From assembly GCF_000739555.1 (NCBI RefSeq), contig NZ_BBJN01000011.1:40822-104821 (forward strand): 64,000 nt of DNA. The letters run 5' to 3'. This document shows positions 44,444-52,878 of this stretch, in pieces (position 1 is the first letter of the stretch; each line of letters starts with the position of its first letter). The notes under the pieces are model-generated. The model had not been told where the DNA came from. It saw only the letters and a list, made by a program, of their open reading frames with translations, and did no database searches. Source of the stretch: Halolamina rubra (GTDB taxonomy: Archaea; Halobacteriota; Halobacteria; Halobacteriales; Haloferacaceae). The translations under genes were made by a program, and so were the position numbers.

Positions 44444-44593
44444 CTACCGCGTTCGCGCGTCGACGCGCATCTCCACGTAGCGCCGGCCCCATCGCTCGAC
44501 GTGGCGCCGGAGCTTCGCGGCGACGCGGCCCAGGAGCGACCGGTCTTCGGGCTGCGGGTCGACGTTGGTGGGGGCGCTGTTCTGCAGACTCAT
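44444..44593 (-). CDS. small basic protein (49 aa)
   Basis: ATG 44593 encodes 'MSLQNSAPTNVDPQPEDRSL' and then a strongly basic amphipathic stretch 'LGRVAAKLRRHVERWGRRYV' ending in 'DARTR'. Such a positive charge is unusual in a haloarchaeon and suggests contact with nucleic acid or membrane surface. A TATA-like 'cattatgtc' on the minus strand (about 44622-44630) lies some 33 bases upstream, which supports expression. No family recognised. Confidence 0.5.
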   Translation of the reverse strand: MSLQNSAPTNVDPQPEDRSLLGRVAAKLRRHVERWGRRYVEMRVDARTR

Positions 44594-44666
44594 TCTATCA
44601 CGAACTTTCACACGCCGTCGACATAATGCTGGTGATTACCACGGTCCCCCGGACCGGCCGCCGCGC

Positions 44667-45089
44667 TCACCCGTCGGCGTCGTTCGATCCGGTGTACAGC
44701 CACGCCCAGCCGATCAGCACCGCCTGGAACGGCAGCCGGACCCACGCCGCGATCCGGGCGGCGTCCGCGAACCGCTCCGGCACGAGTTCGGGCGCCACGT
44801 CGTCGGTGACGGTGTAGACGTTCGCCGGGAACACGGCGATCAGGAGCGCGATTATCCCCCACGCCGAGAGTCGCCGGGTCCGTTCGAACAGCACGCCGAC
44901 GCCCAGCAGGACCTCGGCGGCGCCGGAGACGTAGACGAGCGCCTTCGGCCGCGGGAGCTGTGGCGGCACGACCCGTTCGAACGCCCGCGGCGCGAGGAAG
45001 TGGCTCACGCCGGCGACGACGTAGAGCAGCCCCATGACGTACCTGAGCGGCGTTCGGCTCCGCGCGGACGGCGTGTCGGGATCGGGCAT
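44667..45089 (-). CDS. DoxX family membrane protein
   Basis: 140 aa from ATG 45089. Four helices with 'YVMGLLYVVAGVSHFLAP', 'ALVYVSGAAEVLLGVGVLFE' and 'WGIIALLIAVFPANVYTVTD', the pattern of DoxX/DoxD-like small quinone-linked membrane proteins. A GTG at 45134 overlaps the stop of the upstream hydrolase (GTGA) and would add 15 residues, so coupling from that start is possible. Function in haloarchaea unknown. Confidence 0.8.
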   Translation of the reverse strand: MPDPDTPSARSRTPLRYVMGLLYVVAGVSHFLAPRAFERVVPPQLPRPKALVYVSGAAEVLLGVGVLFERTRRLSAWGIIALLIAVFPANVYTVTDDVAPELVPERFADAARIAAWVRLPFQAVLIGWAWLYTGSNDADG

Positions 45090-45130
45090 CGTCCTCGCCT
45101 CGTCGCGTCGGGGGAAGAAGCTTCCCCGGC

Positions 45131-45991
45131 TCACGCCCCGTCGCCCGCCTGGGCCGCCAGCGCGTCGGGCCCCGCCCGGAGCAGCGTCTGGAGGTGATCG
45201 GCGCCCGCGAGGCGGTGGAACTCGGCCGTCGGGAGCCGTTCACTGAACCGCCGTGCGCTCGCGATCGGCACGTTGGCGTCCGCCTCGCCGTGGCGAAACC
45301 GGACCGGGGCGTCGATCTCGTCGACGGCGACGTTCCACGCCTCGGCCGTGTTCCGGAACTCGGTGACGGCGCCGGACCGGGAGGCCGCGAACGCCTCGCG
45401 GAAATCCGCCGTCACGAGCTGGCGGGCGTTCGTCGGGATCGACTCGGGCTCGTCGGTGTACTGGGCGAGCACGAACGACGGGTCGAGTCGGCCGGCGAGC
45501 CACGCCTGCCCGCGGAACAGGCCGGCTAGCAGCGTCGGCGTCGTCGCCGCCAGCCACGAGAGCACGCGCTGTGGCGTCGGCGTCTCCGCCCGGGCGCTCG
45601 GCGGCGTGACGCCGGCGATCACGTCGACGGCGTCGACGCGCTCGGGGCTCGTCGCCGCAACTGCGAGCGCGTGGGCGGCGCCGCCGGAGAACCCGACGAC
45701 GCCAGCCGACTCGACCCCGGCGTCGTCCAGCACCGCCGTGAGGTAGCTGCCGGCGTCGCCGACGGCGCGATCCGGCCACGGGTCGGAGCGGCCGTACCCC
45801 GGGCGGTCCGGAGCGAGGAGGCGCACGCCCAGGTCGCGGGCGTCGGCGTGGAACAGTTCGCCCAGGCGGCGGGATCCGGGGGTTCCGTGGAGGAAGAGGA
45901 CGGGGACGCCGTCGGGGTCGCCGTACGCCGCGTAGGCGAGCTGTCGGTCGTGGGCTGTGCCGAGCGTCGTGGTGTGAGTGGGGGCTGTCAC
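45131..45991 (-). CDS. alpha/beta hydrolase
   Basis: 286 aa, GTG start. Oxyanion/His-Gly segment 'VLFLHGTPGSRRLGELFHA', nucleophile elbow 'VGFSGGAAHALAVA' (Ser), acid in 'RHGEADANVPI' and His in 'LAGADHLQTLL': a complete triad. 'LLAPDRPGYGRSDPW' is the family strand-4 region. Esterase- or epoxide hydrolase-like; substrate not readable. It is followed by DoxX on the same strand with a possible 4-base overlap. Confidence 0.88.
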   Translation of the reverse strand: MTAPTHTTTLGTAHDRQLAYAAYGDPDGVPVLFLHGTPGSRRLGELFHADARDLGVRLLAPDRPGYGRSDPWPDRAVGDAGSYLTAVLDDAGVESAGVVGFSGGAAHALAVAATSPERVDAVDVIAGVTPPSARAETPTPQRVLSWLAATTPTLLAGLFRGQAWLAGRLDPSFVLAQYTDEPESIPTNARQLVTADFREAFAASRSGAVTEFRNTAEAWNVAVDEIDAPVRFRHGEADANVPIASARRFSERLPTAEFHRLAGADHLQTLLRAGPDALAAQAGDGA

Positions 45992-46069
45992 GGTTCCGTA
46001 TCGGGTGGGTAGTCGGCGGGCTCACACAGGTTCGCCCGTGCTACGTCGACGAAGCCCTTATCGACGGCG

Positions 46070-46114
46070 CAGATCGATTCGCCTACTACACCGACGCTAG
46101 CGAGTAGGCATCTG
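46070..46114. other. hairpin in the gap after tRNA-Phe
   Basis: The 404-bp gap 45992-46395 has no convincing gene. CAGAT(46070-46074)...CCTACT(46082-46087)...AGTAGG(46103-46108).ATCTG(46110-46114) forms a two-tier dyad. It may be a terminator or a relic; the rest of the gap holds the promoter of the hydrolase and tRNA-derived copies listed separately. Confidence 0.4.
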
Positions 46115-46206
46115 CGGGTGGTGGAGGGCATCGACAGTTCGAGTTCGCTCGCCGACAGAAAAACCCACACGAAGTTTGGTCGTGGGCCCGACGCTCGCGG
46201 GGGAGG

Positions 46207-46231
46207 GGGACAGTTCGATCTTCAGTCGAAT
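46207..46231 (-). repeat. anticodon-arm fragment copied from tRNA-Phe
   Basis: 'ggggacag(t/c)tcgatcttcagtcga' matches 46417-46441 inside tRNA-Phe with one substitution, 210 bases away in the same orientation. It covers the variable region, the anticodon arm with GAA, and nothing else of the tRNA, so it cannot be a working tRNA. Confidence 0.7.
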
Positions 46232-46261
46232 CTCTCGAATGCGATTCGTGTCGAAAAGCCA

Positions 46262-46282
46262 TGCCGCCTCCCCGATTTGAAC
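46262..46282 (-). repeat. copy of the 3' end of tRNA-Phe
   Basis: 21 bases identical to 46396-46416, i.e. the tRNA-Phe T-arm 3' half plus acceptor 3' strand and discriminator, 134 bases downstream of the original in tRNA sense. An inverted copy of its core ('tcaaatcggg', 46324-46333) lies between. This is the pattern of an attachment-site duplication at a tRNA gene. Confidence 0.8.
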
Positions 46283-46395
46283 TCCGGAAGACGTGCTCGC
46301 TTCGCTGCGCGCGACTTCCGTGCTCAAATCGGGTCGGGGGCGTTTTCACTGCTCACGGTTCGGTCGCTTCGCTCCCTCACGAGTTCGCAGGAAAA

Positions 46396-46469
46396 TGCCG
46401 CCTCCCCGATTTGAACGGGGGACAGCTCGATCTTCAGTCGAGTGCTCTCCCAGTCTGAGCTAAGGCGGC
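46396..46469 (-). tRNA. tRNA-Phe (anticodon GAA)
   Basis: 74 nt. Acceptor GCCGCCU pairs with AGGCGGC, discriminator A; D-arm 'GCUCAGACUGGGAGAGC'; anticodon stem CUCGA/UCGAG with loop CUGAAGA, so anticodon GAA; T-arm 'CCCCGUUCAAAUCGGGG'. No intron and no encoded CCA. A minus-strand TATA-like 'tccttaatg' (46495-46503) lies about 30 bases before the 5' end, and TTTT follows the 3' end. Confidence 0.95.
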
Positions 46470-46530
46470 GCAGTCGGAACGACGCCCGATCCGGCATTAA
46501 GGATTTCGAAAAACCGCGACCCGGCGACGA

Positions 46531-47079
46531 TCAGCTCACGTTCCGCTCGTCCTTGAACACGTACGTCCCCGAGTCGGTTCTGACGTACGTTTTGACCAGG
46601 ATCTCGCCGTCGTTCTGCTGGACCTTGTACGCCTCGCTGTAGCTCAGCTTCACGCGCTTGGTGTCGGTGTACGACTCGCCGGCCTCGAGCGTCCCGACGT
46701 CTGAGGTCCCCTCCCAGATCAGGTCGCCGTCGGTGTAGATCTCCGAGTGCACCTCGACGCCGGTGGCGGCGGTGTCCTGCTGGTTGACGATCGTGGCGTT
46801 CACGTCGCGACAGGTCTGGCCGCACTTGGTGATGTTCTCGATGACGAACGAGAACGGCGGCTGGGACTCCGTGGCGGTCGATCCGCCGCCGCTGCCGTCG
46901 TCGTCCCCACCGCCGCCGGAGTCGGTCGACTCGACGACGACGGTGTCATCGTACGGCGTCGACGTGTCGGCGTCGCCGCCGCCGGGCGCCGGCCCGAACC
47001 CGGTGACGAGCGCGCCGACGACCCCGGCCAGTGCGACCACGACGACGAGCACGGCGATCACGACGTGACTTCGCTGCAT
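46531..47079 (-). CDS. secreted/membrane-anchored protein with a CARDB-like domain
   Basis: 182 aa from ATG 47079. One N-terminal hydrophobic segment ('VVIAVLVVVVALAGVVGALV'), a Gly/Asp/Ser linker and a beta-sandwich-like part with 'ENITKCGQTCRDVNATIVNQ' (two cysteines, glycosylation sites) and 'GTLEAGESYTDTKRVKLSYS', typical of haloarchaeal surface proteins with an Ig-like CARDB/DUF fold. Function unknown. It is flanked by the two tRNA genes. Confidence 0.72.
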   Translation of the reverse strand: MQRSHVVIAVLVVVVALAGVVGALVTGFGPAPGGGDADTSTPYDDTVVVESTDSGGGGDDDGSGGGSTATESQPPFSFVIENITKCGQTCRDVNATIVNQQDTAATGVEVHSEIYTDGDLIWEGTSDVGTLEAGESYTDTKRVKLSYSEAYKVQQNDGEILVKTYVRTDSGTYVFKDERNVS

Positions 47080-47222
47080 GACTTGTGCGTCGAGACTCCC
47101 CCACGCCAAAAGGTCTGTTGGGCGGTTCGGTTGGCTATCCGACGGGTTCGGCGGCGTCGACGCCCGGAATCGGGGGGTACGGGCGGATGGGTGCTCTGGA
47201 GGTTCGGTCGGATGGGTGCTGG

Positions 47223-47246
47223 GGGCTCGGGCGGATTTGGAACCAC
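47223..47246 (-). repeat. copy of the 3' end of tRNA-Val
   Basis: 'gggctcgggcggatttg(g)aaccac' repeats tRNA-Val bases 47352-47374 with one inserted G, 129 bases downstream in tRNA sense. Between the two lies an inverted copy (47291-47307, 'tggttcagaatccgccc') and 'cgctcgcttcgctcgctc', like the unit after tRNA-Phe. No gene is supported in 47080-47350. Confidence 0.75.
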
Positions 47247-47350
47247 GGTCGCTCCCGTTCGCTCGCTTCGCTCGCTCACCTCCCGCTCCCTGGTTCAGAA
47301 TCCGCCCTCGCTGTCACTACGTCGTGCTCACTTCGTTCGCACAGAAGTAG

Positions 47351-47423
47351 TGGGCTCGGGCGGATTTGAACCACCGGCCTCTTCCTTGTAAGGGAAGCGT
47401 CATAACCACTAGACCACGAGCCC
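47351..47423 (-). tRNA. tRNA-Val (anticodon UAC)
   Basis: 73 nt. Acceptor GGGCUCG pairs with CGAGCCC, discriminator A; D-arm 'GGUCUAGUGGUUAUGAC'; anticodon stem CUUCC/GGAAG with loop CUUACAA, so anticodon UAC; T-arm 'CCGGUGGUUCAAAUCCGCC' region. No CCA encoded, no intron. Minus-strand 'cgttattc' (47449-47456) is about 29 bases upstream as TATA. Confidence 0.95.
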
Positions 47424-47507
47424 GTACCCCGAACTCCCGCCGCCGCGCGAATAACGATTACGCTCTGCGTCGCAACCCTTAGCACCCCGTACCGCCACCA
47501 TCCGGGC

Positions 47508-47993
47508 GTGCGGAACCGTGACTGGCTCGTGGTGCTGCTCGCGCTCGCCGCCGTCGTCGCCGGGGCGGCCCTGTTCCTCGGCGACGGCGCGGAACGGACC
47601 ACCGTCACGTTCGTCGACGGCGAGAACGGCACCGAGCTCGCGACCGTCTCGGTGAACGTCTCCGACAGCTACGACGAGCGCTACACCGGGCTGAGCGACC
47701 ACGACTCCCTCGGCGCCGACGAGGGGATGCTGTTCGTCCACCCCCGGGAGGCGACCCACGGCTACGTGATGCGGGACATGGCGTTCCCCATCGACATGGT
47801 GTTCGTCGCCGAGAACGGCACCGTCACCACGATCCACCACGCCGAACTCCCACCTGAGGGCGAGGACAGCCCCACCTACGAGGGGTACGGGAAGTACGTC
47901 GTCGAACTCCCGTACGAGTACACCACCGACCACGGGATCGAGGTCGGCGACCGCGTCGAGATCCCCGAGGAACACCGAAAGGCCGAGGTTTGA
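47508..47993 (+). CDS. DUF192 family protein, membrane-anchored
   Basis: 161 aa, GTG start supported by 'cccttagcacc' about 28 bases upstream. N-terminal hydrophobic anchor ('WLVVLLALAAVVAGAALFL') and then the DUF192 core: 'SYDERYTGLSDHDSLGADEG', 'MLFVHPREATHGYVMRDMAF', 'PIDMVFVAENGTVTTIHHAE'. DUF192 proteins are small secreted or surface proteins of unknown function. Confidence 0.88.
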   Translation: MRNRDWLVVLLALAAVVAGAALFLGDGAERTTVTFVDGENGTELATVSVNVSDSYDERYTGLSDHDSLGADEGMLFVHPREATHGYVMRDMAFPIDMVFVAENGTVTTIHHAELPPEGEDSPTYEGYGKYVVELPYEYTTDHGIEVGDRVEIPEEHRKAEV

Positions 47994-48011
47994 GCGGCCC
48001 GACCTCGACCT

Positions 48012-48284
48012 GTGACTGACGACGCCGTCGACGCCCTCGCCGAGCGCGAGGGCTGGACTGCCGAGGGGTTCGCCGCCCGCGTCCACTACCGCGGCGACGG
48101 CGACCGCTACAGCATCGAGTACTACGCGCCCAGCGACTGCGTGCTCTACTGGCGGGTGAAAGGCGACGGCGAGACCGCCGTCCCCGTGGGCCGCGACACC
48201 GTCCCCGACCCCCTCCGCGCGCGGATCCGCGAGGACCTCGCCGCCGCCGGCGTCGACCCCGGCGTCGAGGACCGGCCGCTGTGA
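48012..48284 (+). CDS. conserved hypothetical protein (90 aa)
   Basis: GTG start 18 bases after the DUF192 stop, so probably same transcript. Globular and acidic with no membrane segment: 'LAEREGWTAEGFAARVHYRG' and 'RYSIEYYAPSDCVLYWRVKG'. I do not recognise the family. The 150 bases after it hold only the ABC exporter promoter region ('gtaaaggtttttc'). Confidence 0.7.
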   Translation: MTDDAVDALAEREGWTAEGFAARVHYRGDGDRYSIEYYAPSDCVLYWRVKGDGETAVPVGRDTVPDPLRARIREDLAAAGVDPGVEDRPL

Positions 48285-48434
48285 GGCGCGCTCACACCCC
48301 ACAACCCACCAGAAACTACTTTCTTCCCCGGGTCGCTCAGTCGATACCGGCGAAATCCCCCGGCTCACCCCGACGACAGCGTGTTTCGATTCGTAAAGGT
48401 TTTTCAACGCACCTCACGTCGCAACTCGTAAGAA

Positions 48435-50366
48435 ATGTCACACCCCTCCGACCAAGACGACCCCTTCGAGGATATCCGTCAGAAGACGGATAATCCGATG
48501 CGGCGGCTGTTCGCCGAGTACGGGGCCAAGTACAAGTCCTACTTCGGCCTCGGCCTGTTCGGTAGCGTCGCCGCCCGCATCCTGGACCTCCTCCCCCCGC
48601 TCCTGCTCGGTATCGCCATCGACGCCATCTTCCGGGACAACCGCCCCTACGACCTGCCGATCGTGCCGCAGTCGTGGCTCCCCGCCACGACCGAGGGGCA
48701 GTTCTGGTTCACGATCGGCGCCATCGCCTTCGCCTTCTTCGGCGGGTCGGTGTTCCACTGGATCCGGAACTACGGCTGGAACTCCTTCGCACAGAACATC
48801 CAGCACAACGTCCGGACCGACACGTACGACAAGATGCAGCGGCTGAACATGGACTTCTTCGCCGAGAAGCAGACCGGCGAGATGATGTCCATCCTCTCGA
48901 ACGACGTGAACCGGCTCGAACGGTTCCTCAACGACGGGATGAACTCCGCGTTCCGCCTCTCCGTGATGGTGGTCGGCATCGCCGGCATCCTGTTCTGGCT
49001 CAACCCCCGGCTCGCGGCCATCACGCTGCTGCCGATCCCGATCATCGCCGTGGTGACGTATAAGTTCATCGACATCATCCAGCCGAAGTACGCCGACGTG
49101 CGGAAGACGGTCGGCCACCTCAACAGCCGACTGGAGAACAACCTCGGCGGCATCAAGGTGATCAAGACGTTCAACACGGAGAGCTTCGAGTCCGAGCGCG
49201 TCGACGACGTGTCGATGGACTACTACGACGCCAACTGGGACGCCATTACCACCCGGATCAAGTTCTTCCCCGCGCTGCGGGTCATCGCCGGCGTCGGCTT
49301 CGTCATCACGTTCGCCGTCGGCGGGCTCTGGGTGCTCGGCGAGGCGCCGCTGTGGATCACCGGCGGCCAGGAGACGCTCGACGAGGGGGTGTTCGTCTCG
49401 TTCATCCTCTACACCCAGCGGTTCATCTGGCCGATGGCGCAGTTCGGCTCGATCATCAACATGTACCAGCGGGCTCGGGCCTCCAGCGCCCGGATGTTCG
49501 GCCTGATGGACACCCCCTCCCGGATCGTCGAGGACCCGGACGCCGACGAGCTCGAGGTCACCGACGGCCGCGTCGAGTACGACGACGTGAGCTTCGGCTA
49601 CGACGAGGAGACCATCGTCGACGACATCAACTTCGAGGTCGACGGCGGCAACACGCTCGCGCTCGTCGGCCCGACCGGGGCCGGCAAGTCGACGGTGCTG
49701 AAGCTCCTCCTCCGGATGTACGACGTGGACGAGGGGTCGATCGAGATCGACGGCCAGGACATCCGCGACGTGACGATCCCCTCGCTCCGGAAGAAGCTCG
49801 GCTACGTCTCCCAGGACACGTTCATGTTCTACGGGACGGTGTCGGACAACATCGAGTACGGCACGTTCGGCGCCGACCACGAGCAGGTCGTCGAGGCCGC
49901 CAAGGCCGCCGAGGCTCACGAGTTCATCATGAACCTCCCCGAGGGGTACGAGACCGAGATCGGGGAGCGCGGCGTGAAGCTCTCGGGCGGCCAGCGCCAG
50001 CGCCTCTCCATCGCCCGCGCGATGCTGAAGGACCCGGAGATCCTGATCCTCGACGAGGCGACCTCCGACGTGGACACGGAGACGGAGATGCTGATCCAGC
50101 GCTCCATCGACAAGCTCACCGAGGACCGCACGACGTTCGCGATCGCCCACCGGCTCTCGACGATCAAGGACGCCGACCAGATCCTCGTGCTCGAGGACGG
50201 GCAGATCGCCGAGCGCGGCACGCACGACGAACTGCTCGCGGAGGACGGCCTCTACGCCCACCTCTGGGGCGTGCAGGCCGGCGAGATCGACGAGCTCCCC
50301 GAGGAGTTCATCGAGCGCGCTCAGGAGCGCCACGCGCAGGCCGACGTCGACGTGGACGACGACTAG
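48435..50366 (+). CDS. ABC exporter, fused membrane and ATPase domains (MsbA/multidrug type)
   Basis: 643 aa. The first 340 residues are a six-helix ABC1 exporter domain ('LNMDFFAEKQTGEMMSILSN' coupling region). The ATPase follows with Walker A 'LVGPTGAGKSTVLKLLLRMY', Q-loop 'YVSQDTFMFYGTVSDN', signature 'KLSGGQRQRLSIARAM' and Walker B 'ILILDEATSDVDTETE'. It should work as a homodimer, exporting lipids or drugs; the cargo is unknown. A slightly acidic C-terminal tail follows. Confidence 0.93.
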   Translation: MSHPSDQDDPFEDIRQKTDNPMRRLFAEYGAKYKSYFGLGLFGSVAARILDLLPPLLLGIAIDAIFRDNRPYDLPIVPQSWLPATTEGQFWFTIGAIAFAFFGGSVFHWIRNYGWNSFAQNIQHNVRTDTYDKMQRLNMDFFAEKQTGEMMSILSNDVNRLERFLNDGMNSAFRLSVMVVGIAGILFWLNPRLAAITLLPIPIIAVVTYKFIDIIQPKYADVRKTVGHLNSRLENNLGGIKVIKTFNTESFESERVDDVSMDYYDANWDAITTRIKFFPALRVIAGVGFVITFAVGGLWVLGEAPLWITGGQETLDEGVFVSFILYTQRFIWPMAQFGSIINMYQRARASSARMFGLMDTPSRIVEDPDADELEVTDGRVEYDDVSFGYDEETIVDDINFEVDGGNTLALVGPTGAGKSTVLKLLLRMYDVDEGSIEIDGQDIRDVTIPSLRKKLGYVSQDTFMFYGTVSDNIEYGTFGADHEQVVEAAKAAEAHEFIMNLPEGYETEIGERGVKLSGGQRQRLSIARAMLKDPEILILDEATSDVDTETEMLIQRSIDKLTEDRTTFAIAHRLSTIKDADQILVLEDGQIAERGTHDELLAEDGLYAHLWGVQAGEIDELPEEFIERAQERHAQADVDVDDD

Positions 50367-50418
50367 CGCCCAAAAGCAGCTTCCGGCAGTCCCGCGGCGT
50401 CTTTCGTCTCGCGCTTAC

Positions 50419-51285
50419 TCAGTCGTCGAGGTAGTCGCCGACGAAGAGGTCGACGCGCTCGCGCGTTTCTTCGGGAATCGCTTCGGTCGGCGTGTTGATC
50501 GTCCCCTCGAGCGAGCTGTGGCAACTGCACTCGTGATCTTCGGGGAACGTCCGGATCGCCTCCTCGATCGCGGCCTTGATCGCGTCCTCGTTCGCCGACG
50601 CGTTCTCCAGCACCTCCTGTAGCGTCACCTCGTGGTCTTCCTTCCACACGTCGTAGTCGGTGACGCCGGCCAGCGTCGCGTAGCACATCTCGGCCTCACG
50701 GGCGAGCTTGGCTTCGGGGATCGCCGTCATGCCGACCACGTCCCAGCCCTGCTCGCGGTAGAACTCCGACTCGGCCTTCGTGGAGTACTGGGGCCCCTCG
50801 ATACAGACGTACGTGCCGCCCTCCTCGACGTGGCCGTCGGTGTCGACGCGCTCGGCGGCGTCGCTGAGGTGGTCGACCATCTCGGGGCAGTACGGCTGGG
50901 CGAACGGCTGGTGGACGACGATCCCGTCGCCGAAGAAGGAGAGGTCGCGGTGTTTCGTCCGGTCGTAGATCTGGTCCGGCACGACGAGCGTGCGCGGCGG
51001 TAGGTCCTCACGGAGGCTCCCGACGGCGTTGGTCGCGAGCACGTGGTCGACGCCGACCTGCTTCAGCGCGTAGATGTTCGCGCGGTACGGGAGGTTCGTC
51101 GGCGAGTGCTGGTGGTCCGGGCCGTGCCGGGGGAGGAACGCGACCTCGCGGCCGGTGTCGCCGAACTCGCCGATCGTGACCGGCGACGACGGCTCGCCGT
51201 AGGGCGTCTGGACGGTGACTTCGCGCGTGTTCGACAGCGGGAGCGCCTCGTAGATGCCCGATCCGCCGATGAAGCCGATGGTCAT
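50419..51285 (-). CDS. mtnP: S-methyl-5'-thioadenosine phosphorylase
   Basis: 288 aa. Cleaves methylthioadenosine to adenine and 5-methylthioribose-1-phosphate in methionine salvage. Phosphate-binding 'IGGSGIYEALPL', 'VAFLPRHGPDHQHSPTNLPY', the purine region 'EEGGTYVCIEGPQYSTKAES', and 'DVVGMTAIPEAKLAREAEMC' are typical. A CXC-like 'HECSCHSSL' near the C-terminus is also seen in archaeal thermostable MTAPs. TATA 'gtttattcc' lies about 29 bases upstream. Confidence 0.94.
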   Translation of the reverse strand: MTIGFIGGSGIYEALPLSNTREVTVQTPYGEPSSPVTIGEFGDTGREVAFLPRHGPDHQHSPTNLPYRANIYALKQVGVDHVLATNAVGSLREDLPPRTLVVPDQIYDRTKHRDLSFFGDGIVVHQPFAQPYCPEMVDHLSDAAERVDTDGHVEEGGTYVCIEGPQYSTKAESEFYREQGWDVVGMTAIPEAKLAREAEMCYATLAGVTDYDVWKEDHEVTLQEVLENASANEDAIKAAIEEAIRTFPEDHECSCHSSLEGTINTPTEAIPEETRERVDLFVGDYLDD

Positions 51286-51406
51286 ACCCGCCGGTTGGGC
51301 GGCCCGCGGAATAAACGGCGGCGGTTCGCGCCCCCCGGCGGGTGGCTGTGCACCGTGCTACCGCCTGTTGCTCGTCTTCAAGACCCCCCGTGACTTTCGA
51401 TACGTA

Positions 51407-52849
51407 ATGACCTCCACGCCCTCCGAACGCGCCTCGCTTACGCGGGGCCCCCTGCTGCGCCCGCTCGTCCGGCTGGCGTGGCCGCTGGTGGCGATCCAGC
51501 TCCTCCAGGTCGCCTACAACCTCGTCGACACCGTCTGGCTGGGCCGGCTCTCCGCGGACGCCGTCGGCGCGCTCAGCCTGGCGTTCCCGCTCGTGTTCCT
51601 CGTCATCGCCGTCGGCGGCGGGTTCACCGCCGCGGGCGCGATCCTCGTCGCCCAGCACACCGGCGCCGGCGGCGAGCGCGCGGCCGGCCGGATCGCGGGG
51701 CAGACGCTCGGCTTCGTCAGCCTCGTCGCCGTCGCCGTCGGCGCGTTCGGCTTCCTCGCGACGGGGCCGCTGCTCGGCCTGCTGCCGGCCGACGCCGCGA
51801 CCGCCGAGCGCGTCGTCCCGCTGGCGGCCGAGTACATGCGGGTGTTCTTCCTCGGCGCGCCGGCGCTGTTCGGCTTCTTCGTGTTCACGGCGCTGATGCG
51901 CGGCGTCGGCGACACCCGGACGCCGCTGGTGGTGATGGTGCTCTCCGTCGTCGTCAACGTCGCGCTCGACCCGTTCCTGATCTTCGGCTGGTGGGTGTTC
52001 CCCGCCTGGGGCGTCCAGGGCGCCGCCGTCGCGACGGTCATCTCCCGGGCCGTCGCGACGCTCGCCGGACTGTACGTCCTCTTCGGCACGGATCTCGGCC
52101 CGACGATCGAGCCGCGGGACCTGATCCCCGAGCCCGGGCCGGTCCGGGAGATCGTCGAGCTGGGCGTCCCCACCGCGCTGGAGCAGTCCGGCACCGCGCT
52201 GGCGATGGTGATCGCCACCGCGATGGTCGCGACGTTCCCGCCGGCGGTCGTCGCCGCCTACGGGCTGGGGAACCGCCTGCTCTCGCTGGTGACGCTGCCG
52301 GCGATGGGGCTCTCACAGGCGATCGACACCGCGGTCGGCCAGAACCTCGGCGCCGCAGAACCCGAGCGGGCGACCCGCGCCGTCAAGCTCGGCATGACGC
52401 TCGTCGTCGCCGTGCTCGCGGTCGTCGCCGTCGTCGTCGCGACGGTGCCCGAGCCGATCGTCTCGGTGTTCCTGCCGGCCCGGAGCGAGGCGGCCGTCGC
52501 GACGATCGGCCACGCGTCGACGTACCTCCGGATCGCGAGCGTCGCGTTCGTGTTCTTCGGCGCGTTCCAGGTCGCGATGGGGACGTTCCGCGGCGCGGGC
52601 AACACCACGACGGCGCTGGCTCTCTCGCTGGTGGCGCTGTGGGTGGTCCGCCTGCCGGCGACGTACCTGCTCGCCTTCCCGCTCGAGTGGGGGCCGACCG
52701 GGGTCTGGACCGCGGTCGCACTCGGGGATATCGTCGGCGCGCTCGTCGCCGTCGCGTGGCTCTCACGGGGGACGTGGAAGTCCGCAGTAATCGAGACGGA
52801 GCCGACGCCCGCGCCGACGCAGAACGTCCCGCCGCCGTCGGACGACTAG
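51407..52849 (+). CDS. MATE family efflux transporter
   Basis: 480 aa from ATG 51407; the upstream open frame overlaps the divergent mtnP promoter and was left out. Twelve helices in two similar halves; 'NLVDTVWLGRLSADAVGALS' and 'RGVGDTRTPLVVMVLSVVVN' in the first half, and 'GLSQAIDTAVGQNLGAAEPE' and 'GTFRGAGNTTTALALSLVAL' in the second, mark the MATE family, which exports drugs or metabolites in exchange for Na+ or H+. Confidence 0.92.
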   Translation: MTSTPSERASLTRGPLLRPLVRLAWPLVAIQLLQVAYNLVDTVWLGRLSADAVGALSLAFPLVFLVIAVGGGFTAAGAILVAQHTGAGGERAAGRIAGQTLGFVSLVAVAVGAFGFLATGPLLGLLPADAATAERVVPLAAEYMRVFFLGAPALFGFFVFTALMRGVGDTRTPLVVMVLSVVVNVALDPFLIFGWWVFPAWGVQGAAVATVISRAVATLAGLYVLFGTDLGPTIEPRDLIPEPGPVREIVELGVPTALEQSGTALAMVIATAMVATFPPAVVAAYGLGNRLLSLVTLPAMGLSQAIDTAVGQNLGAAEPERATRAVKLGMTLVVAVLAVVAVVVATVPEPIVSVFLPARSEAAVATIGHASTYLRIASVAFVFFGAFQVAMGTFRGAGNTTTALALSLVALWVVRLPATYLLAFPLEWGPTGVWTAVALGDIVGALVAVAWLSRGTWKSAVIETEPTPAPTQNVPPPSDD

Positions 52850-52878
52850 TGCTTCGCGGTACGCTGTCAACCGCGAGG

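Noticed and set aside
46070..46114. Transposon end at the hairpin after tRNA-Phe
   Set aside because: No matching second end, target duplication or transposase nearby; kept only as a hairpin.
46097..46327. 76-aa minus-strand frame downstream of tRNA-Phe
   Set aside because: It runs through the tRNA-derived copies and has no support from composition or promoter; a common type of false gene beside haloarchaeal tRNAs.
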